Shown in pieces: positions 32,408-39,817 of a stretch of DNA of 39,817 bases (positions within the stretch are counted from its first letter, which is position 1; every line of letters starts with the position of its first letter). Location: assembly GCA_037447655.1 (NCBI GenBank), contig JBBHKE010001291.1, positions 1 to 39,817 on the forward strand, given 5' to 3'. This DNA is from Zygnema cylindricum (Eukaryota; Streptophyta; Zygnematophyceae; Zygnematales; Zygnemataceae). Under the pieces are notes generated by a model. The model was not told the origin of the DNA and made no database searches. It was given only the letters and a program-made list of their open reading frames with translations. A program made the translations under genes and the position numbers.

Positions 32408-35327
32408 TAGCATTCCTAGACAAGTGCACCGCACTGTTGTACGCCACCTCAATCCATGTTAAATGGTCCACCCAATCCGTTTGGTGCACCGAAACATAAG
32501 CCCGCAACGCTTCCTCCAAAGTTCGATTCACCCTTTCAGTCTGACCATGAGTTTGAGGGTGGTAAGCTGTGGACATGGCCAACTACGTGCCACACAGCGC
32601 AAATAGATTTTGCCAAAAGTGGCTCACGAATTTGCGATCGCGGTCGCTGACGATCCTCTTCAGAAGTCCGTGATGGCGGAATATCTTACGAAAGAATAAG
32701 TCCGCGATATCTCGTGTTGTGGCTGTGGTGGACGTGGGTAGGAAATGGACCATTTTCGTCAAATAATCCACAACAACGAAGATTGAGTCGTAGCCCTCCT
32801 TAGTTAGCGGAAGGTCTACAATGAAATCCATCGAAATCGCCTCCCAAGGAACAAATGGTATGGGAAGGGGTTGTAACAGGCCTTGTTGCCCGGAATCGGA
32901 TTTGTTACTATTACTGGAGTCACACGTCCGGACATATTCCACAATGTCGCGAGCCATGTTCAGCCAGTAATACGCCTCAGCGACACGCGCGATTGTTTTA
33001 TCCCGCCCAAAATGTCCACTGAGCGGCTTATCGTGACTCATTTGAAGAATCGTATGACGTAACTCCATCTTTTTTGGAACATACAGTTGTATTGTTTTAC
33101 TCGGTCTGTCCCGCCCTATGTCGTTGGCCGTTCGAATTAGTACCTTCCGTTTAATGAGTTTCTTTAGTGTGTCGTCGTCGCCGTAGGCGGCCTTTATTCT
33201 GCTTAACCACTGTTCGTCCACTTCCACACTACTGGTGACTGCGCTGAGTTTCGGATCTTGCGTTGCGGTCAACACTGCAGTGTTCTCTTTCACAGAGTTC
33301 ACGTTTACATGCTGCGATGCTTGCGGTCGTTGCTCCGCTATTGGCGCAGCGACTCCGGGTCTTCTTGACAGCGCATCCGTCGGGTTCGTCTTGCCCGGCT
33401 TATACTCGATGACAAGTTCCGGTCCAAAGGTCTAAAGAAACGTCATCCATCGCACTTGTTTCTTGGACAACTTCGGCTGGGTTTGCAGATATTGTAGGGC
33501 GTGGTGATCCGTGATAATTGTGATCCGTTTTCCTTGGACGTAACATTTCCAAACCTCCAGCGCATTGATGATCGCAATAGTCTCTTTTTCATGGGTGGCC
33601 CAGTTAAGCTCTGCTGCCTTTAGTTTTCGACTGTCGTAGGCAATGGGTTGAAGGCCTTTTCCTTGATCCTGCATAAGGATTGCTCCAATAGCCGTATCGC
33701 TGGCGTCGGTGATTATCGTCCAAGGTAAGTCCGGGTCGGGAACAGCTAACACAGGGGCGGTGACCAACCGCTCCTTTAGCGTGTTAAAGGCTGCCCCTTG
33801 CGCCGATTTCCACTCATAGGGCACGTCATTCTTGAGTAACTCGGTGAGGGGTGTAGCGATTTTTGCGAAACCTTCGACAAAACGGCGATAGTAGGAGCAT
33901 AATCCTAGAAAGCTCCGTAATTCCGTAGTATTCGCCGGATGCGGCCACTCCTTCACTGCCTTCGTTTTGTTCGGATCCACTGCGATTCCCTCTTGGCCCA
34001 CCACATGGCCCAGAAAATCAATTTTCTCCTTGAAGAAATCACATTTGCTTTTCTTTGCGTACAACTTATTTTCCCGAAGGACTTGTAGGACCGTCCGCAT
34101 ATGCTTTATATGTTCCTCTTGCGTTCGGCTATACACCAGGATATCGTCTAGGAAGACGATTACAAACGCGTCCAGATATTGCCAATAGATGGAATTCATT
34201 AAATGCATAAAAGTTGCCGGTGCATTAGTCAACCCGAACGGCATTACCCGAAACTAGAAATGGCCGTACCGAGTTATAAATGCTGTCTTTTCCACATCCT
34301 CCTCGGCAATTCTGATTTGGTGGTAGCCGCTCCGAAAGTTTATCTTGGAAAAATATTTAGCTCCGCGCAGTCGATCCAATAACTCGTCAATCCTCGGTAA
34401 AGGGCACGCATTCTTTACCGTTAATTTGTTTAGCGCTCGGTAGTCTATACACATACGGAAACCTCCATCTTTCTTGTTTGCGAAAAGAATGGGGGCTCCA
34501 TATGGTGACTTGCTCGGTTCGATTGCTCCGGCTTCGACCAACTCCGCGAGTTGCTTTTTGAGCTCGTCTAACTCGGTGTAACTCATCTTGTATGTGCGAT
34601 TAGCCGGGGGTACCGCTCCAGAAACAAGCTCTATCTTATCGTCTACCTCGCGCATTGGAGGTAATCCTTCGGGGAGCTTAGGGGGAAATACGTCTACGTA
34701 CTCCTCGAGAAGTTTTGTCACGACTTCCGGGGCCTCTTCGGAAGTCTTTCCTACGTCGTCCCTCTCTTTTGAGTCGAAGTCGGGGTCCTTCTTCTTCCCT
34801 TCTTCCGGAATCTCCTCCTTCGCCTCCTCCATTAGCTGGACGATCGCTATACTAATCGTTTCCCCTCGCTTGAGTGCCCTATTCAGCCGTAAGGCCGAAA
34901 GCAGGCGTCCCTCTTTCGCTTCCTTACCAGTCGCTCCCGCTTTTACCTCAAATTCTTTTTCACCTTTCTTCACTCTCATGTCGCCACTTCTCCAATCGAT
35001 CGTCGGATTCCATTTTTGCAGCCACGGCTTCCCCAGGATTACCTCAAGGCCCCCAAGAGGTAATACATGAAACGTGTCGTACCATCAAAATTTCTTAATG
35101 TCGACGCGTAACCTCGGGGTACGATGGGTAATCAATAAGGAACTTCCGTCGGCCAATTGTACAGACCGATGATCCTTTACTACCATAAGAGGAAGTTTCA
35201 ACCTTTTCACCGTCGCCTCGTTAATGATGTTCCCCGATGCTCCGGAGTCCACCATGAAGCTAGCTGCGCTCATTCCAATTTGACCCCGAAATATGAGAAG
35301 GTCTCCTCCTTCACCGGCTAACCTCAT
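32408..35327 (-). pseudogene. Gypsy G pol: protease, RT, RNase H, integrase (broken)
   Basis: Reading leftward. Protease FMVDSGASGNIINEA (35255-35210). RT from 34979: [28 protein letters not shown] and [12 protein letters not shown]; the Asp of the usual SKIDLRSGYHQI is Asn here (codon 34340-34338). A TAG at 34256 follows, then [12 protein letters not shown] and [11 protein letters not shown]. RNase [26 protein letters not shown] and [10 protein letters not shown], with a TAG at 33434. Integrase: LSGHFGRDKT...YYWLNMARDI, a decayed zinc knuckle (TCDSSNSNKS), DFIVDLP, SDRDRKFVSHFW, a TAG near 32585, then [17 protein letters not shown]. It is cut at 32408 by copia C and continues at 24939. Typical Ty3/gypsy order (integrase after RNase H). 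Confidence 0.92.
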
Positions 35328-36210
35328 AACGGTAAGTTTTCCCTTTTTGGGACCTTTCCATTTTGAACATTCTCAAGCCATATGATTTGGGGAACCGCAC
35401 TGGAAGCATAGGCCATTTTGCCTCCTCTGCTGGATTTCCTCGAGGATAAGTCATTGTTCTTGGCCTTGGTAGGTTTCTTCTTTCTCCGCAGGACGTTGAC
35501 CACTTCCTTATCTTTATTAATTGCGCCGAGCTCCATGTGGGCTGGACCTTCGTCTTGTCGGCTTCCTCCGCTACTGCTGGACCCGTAGTGATAAGGTCTC
35601 CGAAGGTTAAAGTGGACCGAATCGGTCCGCTCCGCAAACTGGATGATTGCCGAGAGAGTAAGAGTCGTGCTTTCCCGAGCAAACCATTGTTCCACATCCC
35701 TAAGAATAGACGATTTAAGCCCCTTCACGTAGCGATCCACGGCTTCATCCTCCGTCATCGTAGGTATTTAAACTTTGCACTCCAAGAACCGCTGCGTAAA
35801 CTCCATCACTGAAGTTCGTTACTTCAAAACTGCGATGTTCTCTCTTGCCGCCTTCACCTTGTTGACGGGCTGCCAAGCGTCGCAGAGAAGTTCAACGAAG
35901 AGCGCCCAGACGGTCAGTATATCTCATCGTCCTCCACCAATGTCCTCCACCATGCCCCCGTTGCCCCTTTAAGAAGACCACCCGCGTAGTGAATCTTCTC
36001 ACGATCCAATAGACTAGGAAAATTCTCGAGATAGTTCGCAACGGAGAAAAGCCATGTGTCAAGGTTCTTGTGTCTTGCAGTGTCAAACTCGTCGGGAAGT
36101 CTTAATTTCTGTCTCCTGGAGTCTCTCTCTATTCCTCCATGAGGACTCTCCCCAAGACGAGACTCCAAGGCTGCGACGGTGTTGCTCAGCTGCGCGTTCT
36201 GTAATCTCAC
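35324..36210 (-). pseudogene. Gypsy G gag (frameshifted)
   Basis: Opens near 36210 with NAQLSNTVAALESRLGE, then LPDEFDTARHKNLDTWLFSV and LKGATGAWWRTLVED, the Retrotrans_gag signature. Frameshifts around 35915 and 35770 follow, then TEDEAVDRYVKGLK and ESTTLTLSAIIQFAERTDSV. A CCHC knuckle, C-FQ-C-GSPN-H-MA*E-C, is visible near 35405-35370 in another frame with a TGA inside. Gag forms the particle and packages element RNA; this copy is dead. Confidence 0.85.
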
Positions 36211-36790
36211 ACTTTCTGACTCCTTGAGAACTTACAACTGTACACGTGGACCTTCCCGGTCAACCTAGATCTACCCAAACATTCTTCCAAAACTATACCA
36301 CTCATTCTACATTCTGCGGCGTTGCTATGCTGCGCTGCTATGTTGCGGCGCTACTAAGTTGCTACGCCGCTAAGCTGCTATACTGCTACGCTGCGCTAGT
36401 CTGAAACCGCAACTATAGCACCCTAGCCCTAGCCACTAAGTACCGGAATCCTGTAACCCTGTTACATAGAGGGAGACGGCGGGGGAGGTTGCGGGTTAGA
36501 GGGACAGCGGGAGCGAGAGAGAGAGAGTGAGGGAATATGAGAGGAGATTTGTGAAGAAGGGGAAGGAGAGATGGATTGTAAGGGAGGGGTGAAGGGAGAA
36601 GGAAGGAAACGGCAAATTGCAAAGGACGGGTAAAGAGAGAAGACATGGATGGGAAGATTGAGAGAGAGAGGGACAGGCAAATCGAGAGGGAGGAGAAGAG
36701 GAAAAAGGATTGCAATAATGGAGGATGGAGGTCGTAAAAAAACGTAGGGCCAACAAAGCAAATATTTTGACGTTTAGGTTGCCTGTGACG
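36211..36790. other. Gypsy G leader / LTR region, not resolved
   Basis: Upstream of gypsy gag on the minus strand. It should hold the PBS and 5' LTR end. TGGTATAG near 36290 on the minus strand shares six bases with the common TGGTATCAGAGC PBS, which is weak. At 36310-36410 short GCTATGCTGCGC-type words repeat irregularly. At 36470-36740 the strand is GA-rich. I could not define LTR ends. Confidence 0.4.
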
Positions 36791-37797
36791 TGTTGAAATC
36801 AATAGATTTCTAGAGTATTTTCTAGGTATAAATATGTTAGTATAAAAGGAAAAAGAAAAAGGCGGACATCCTGCCTCCACCTCCTCTCTCTAGCCCCCAT
36901 ACTTGTTGTAATCACCGTAGGATAAAGAGGGTGGTTAAGCCATGGCTGCCTTAGTTCCGTAGGCAGGACTAAAGAGTGACTAATGTCACTCTCAACAAAA
37001 GGTTGAGTCTGGCAGGACTCGAACCTGCGACCGGTAGAGTACGGCTTAGCCGGTAGCTTTAACCAGTCTGTCGTGAAGTGTATTAAGTTACATATGGTTT
37101 GAATTGTGTTGAATGTTGTACTTGATCTTGTAACCGATTAAATGAAATGTAAACAAATGGACATAGAAACAAGTTAAAGTTTCAGTGCGGACGTCATTTC
37201 GCACGAAACAAATGAATCGGACATTTGTTTTAACGGCCAACATTGAATGTCGGATTTAATCTGACAGCACACATCACTACCGAGATAGCGGAGTGATCAC
37301 TTTGGCTTTTAAAGAGGTGGCATGACCTGGTGTCGTGTGGAAGAATCACACCGGGTCGCGGGAATTTCAGAGAAAATACCGACGATTGGAAAAGTGACAC
37401 GGGTTAACTCAGTGGCCTTGTCGTACACAAGCCGTATAGACGGGACATCGGTCGTATTACCTTTTTGTACTTTACATTCATATGATTGGTTCATACTTCA
37501 GTAGATAGGGGTTGTGAGAGGGGTTTAGGACTTAGGAAAATCTGGTAGGTAGTCACCTCTCTCTAAGAGAGCTTTGTATAAAACTGGCATTTTTGCCGGC
37601 TCATAACTTATCGACACTTTGGTCGTTTTCACTGATTCTTTTTGCTCTTGACTCAGGAAGTCCAAGATGCACAGGGTTGTACTCAAACTATCTGTTTGCC
37701 TTCTTGGGCAGCAGTGGTTGTGGCTTGAAGTGCGTTACTTAAAAACAATATAGAGGCTTCTTGTATTATGCAGTCCAATAGAGGACACGAAATTTTA
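36791..37797 (+). mobile_element. Solo LTR, copia family A-like
   Basis: Starts TGTTGAAATCAATAGATTTC and ends AGGACACGAAATTTTA (terminal CA changed to TA), flanked by TGACG at 36786-36790 and 37798-37802. It aligns with the LTRs of element C with substantial divergence. Confidence 0.93.
37012..37070 (-). other. Antisense tRNA-like module, best preserved copy
   Basis: On the minus strand CAGACTGGTTAAAGC (37070-37056) resembles the D arm / A box of tRNAs such as GAGTGGTTAAGGC. The hairpin GCAGG-TTCGAGT-CCTGC (37028-37012) is a perfect 5-bp T arm with a canonical 7-nt TTCGAGT loop. No matching acceptor stem was found, so it is a tRNA-derived segment rather than a functional tRNA gene. Confidence 0.55.
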
Positions 37798-37802
37798 TGA
37801 CG

Positions 37803-38307
37803 TTCCAGCCTTCGTGACATCCAAGTTTGAGTTGTTTTTCTAGATACACGCAGCTAACAAAAGTTTCGCAAACGACGGCGATTCGATGGTGATATCATGT
37901 AAAAAACCATGACGGTAAAATGAATGACGGGGCGTACTATCAACTTTGTCCTGTTAAATAAATTAAGAGATTGTGAGAAAGACGACAGGAATGACAAAAT
38001 CCACGCAAAAAAAAAAAGCAGGATGCCTCGATTCGAAAAGGAATCTCTTTTTTTGGGGTTTGTTGCATTTGGCTTGGCCCCATATATCACCTACGTTAAA
38101 TGTTGTGTGTTTACTCTATTTTTTTTTCTACAATTACTTTAATTTGTATGCAATTGCACCCATATTAACGTCAAAACTTACTCTATTTCATAGTCATTTT
38201 TTCACTTTTGCATGAATTAGGGTTTACATTAACGCTAAATAAGTTGTCGTCGCGAAATAGAATAACCTTTTACCCTAATTATGTGGACAACCTTAATTAC
38301 AGTTAAT
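37803..38307. other. AT-rich non-coding stretch
   Basis: Nothing recognised apart from short homopolymer runs. Confidence 0.4.
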
Positions 38308-38495
38308 ACTTAAATAGTTGGTGTTGGTACTTACCACGCCGGAGTCGCAACTGTTGTGTTGTTTTACAGGAAAATTTTGTAAATTTTGAACATACACGCA
38401 TACTTAAATAGTTTGTGTTGGCAATTACAACGCCGGGGTCGCAACTATTGGGTTGTTTTACGGGAAAATTTTGTAAATTTTGAACATACACGCAT
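38308..38495. repeat. 94-bp tandem duplication
   Basis: Two adjacent copies beginning ACTTAAATAGTT at 38308 and 38402 and ending AACATACACGCAT, with about ten differences. No coding function is visible. Confidence 0.85.
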
Positions 38496-38944
38496 GTCCA
38501 ATGTTTACAGGGTCGACCAGGCCAACGAGATTCGAACAAATGTGAACACGTCTTTTGCCGACCTCACCTAGTCGTTTTTGTTTAGAGCACATTTACATGC
38601 CCGCGCGACAGCGTAAATATTTTTCTGTACCTTTATATTTAAAAAGGTACGCAACAGTATGGATCTGGCAGTCCGTACACCACACTATTATAAATGACAC
38701 TAAATTACAATTATGAACCGTATTGAGCGCGGTATCTCAAATAACGTGCAGAAACATTTAGCGTACTTTATTTTATGTTGAGAAATTGCCCAAAAAAAAA
38801 GGGTACCCCAATTAGCGTTATGTACGCTAATGGCGATTCACGGTGTAGTGCGCTAAGAGCGTATCAATTACGTACATTATTTGTTGGGAGCAACAGATTT
38901 GAATTTGTTTTGTTGTCGTATCTATGACTTTTATGAAAGCTACA

Positions 38945-39170
38945 AAACACCTTGAATCGCTATTAGGGTTAATAATTTTTTCGCCATTCAAAACATTTTT
39001 TCCCCGTACACATTTGTCCAATTTTCAGTTAGAGACCGCCAATCGAAAGTTGGGAATACTACCTTTCTATTGTCACCGTCACATCCATAATCTGACAAGT
39101 GTGTACGGAGAAAAGGTGTTTTAAGCGGCAAAAAAAACATTAATTCTAAAAGCGTTTCGCAGTGTCCTGT
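38945..39170. repeat. Imperfect fold-back (inverted repeat) element
   Basis: The left arm (about 38945-39018) and the reverse complement of the right arm (about 39094-39170) share words such as TTAAT, TTTTTT, AAAACA and CCGTACACA in the same order. Weaker pairing continues toward a centre near 39057. It could be a small fold-back or MITE-like element; no target duplication was found. Confidence 0.6.
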
Positions 39171-39817
39171 ACCCAAAGGAAGCCTCAACTTATGAGGCAA
39201 AACAACGCTTTTTAATCTCGCAATTTGCCCCCAACTAGAAACTTAGAGATTTGGAAATAAGGCTTGGTAACCAAATCATCAAATTTATAATTGAAAGAGC
39301 TAATTAAGTGGGAGGATTTCTTAAAGTTTTGGAATTAGTTAGGCGAGTAAAAAGTGGAGTAAGAAACACACACGTAAGAGGTGTTCAATTAAAGTAATCG
39401 ACCAATATTCAACAAAACTTATTTTATATTAATATCAACACAAAGAATGAGGTGAAAAATGAGCGGATTGATTAAGGTTTTGAAATTCTTTAGGAGGGTG
39501 AATTAATCGAGAAAGTTAATATTTAAACTACTAAACCAATGGTTCGGAATAAAGGTTTAGAGATTCAAAGATCAACCCCCGTTTAACGCTCTAATTTTTC
39601 GCAACAAAACGGAGTATTCAACTCCGAAGGAAACCCATGTCCTGTGACGCTTTGCGAAAATCTTAATTACAAAAAAAACGGCGAATTTTGTGGAAAAGAG
39701 GCATGTGTGAACAGTCTAATACCTACACTGCCACTGTTATCTTTCCATCATAAGGGTTGAAAGCTAACCGCCAGAGATTGACTTTTAACCTGTTTACACA
39801 TGCCCCTTTTTTACAAA
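39171..39817. other. AT-rich non-coding stretch to window end
   Basis: No gene, RNA or repeat recognised. Confidence 0.4.

Noticed and set aside
37012-37070. Functional tRNA gene
   Set aside because: The T arm and an A-box-like stretch are present, but no 7-bp acceptor stem or clean anticodon arm could be paired. A tRNA-derived segment is the safer call.
1-39817. CRISPR array, prokaryotic operon or phage defence system
   Set aside because: Introns, LTR retrotransposons and NAA15 show eukaryotic nuclear DNA. No spaced short direct repeats of CRISPR type occur; the 24-, 67- and 94-bp arrays are plain tandem repeats.

Overview
Eukaryotic nuclear DNA, most likely from the green lineage. The only clearly conserved host gene is the 5' end of NAA15, the NatA auxiliary subunit, and its encoded residues look very plant-like. 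The dense copia, gypsy, hAT and LINE debris, with GTACGG-rich LTRs, suggests a streptophyte alga or early land plant with a repeat-rich genome. The species is a guess.

Layout. 1-2635 (minus): four exons of NAA15, with GA-rich introns and one GC-AG intron running off the left edge. 3189-4010: an 822-bp non-autonomous hAT element with an 8-bp target duplication and a 47-bp internal palindrome. 4516-4719: a RING-finger exon. 5674-8207 (minus): a dead non-LTR retrotransposon (LINE), split by an unidentified ~0.9-kb segment and cut by a copia 5' LTR plus broken gag (8213-9614). 9971-11950: relic of a Crypton-like tyrosine-recombinase gene with Ndc10_II-like and GCR1_C-like parts. 12030-36800: nested LTR retrotransposons. 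36791-37797: a solo LTR. From 37803 to the end: AT-rich DNA with a 94-bp tandem duplication and a fold-back repeat.

Nest history, read from target duplications. A minus-strand chromodomain gypsy element (G, 36210 to 24046) was interrupted by copia element C (24940-32407, TSD TAGCA). The gag of C was later hit by a copia of family B, now a solo LTR (26729-27773, TSD CATTC). Beside G lies a minus-strand copia F (22870 to about 13374), broken by copia E (13839-20779, TSD TGCAT). The pol of E carries a solo LTR of family D (15944-17105, TSD GGAAC). No element has an intact coding region, so all depend on other copies if they move at all.

Main points of interest. (1) In family A/B copia elements the primer binding site is a 15-nt complement of the initiator tRNA-Met anticodon arm, and the likely gag AUG lies inside it, opposite the tRNA anticodon. 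(2) The A/B LTRs carry an antisense tRNA-like module with A-box-like and B-box-like parts. (3) A Crypton-like relic. (4) An unrecognised ORF with a basic nuclear-localisation-like stretch lies just downstream of the gypsy chromodomain. (5) In families D and E, gag starts inside the LTR.
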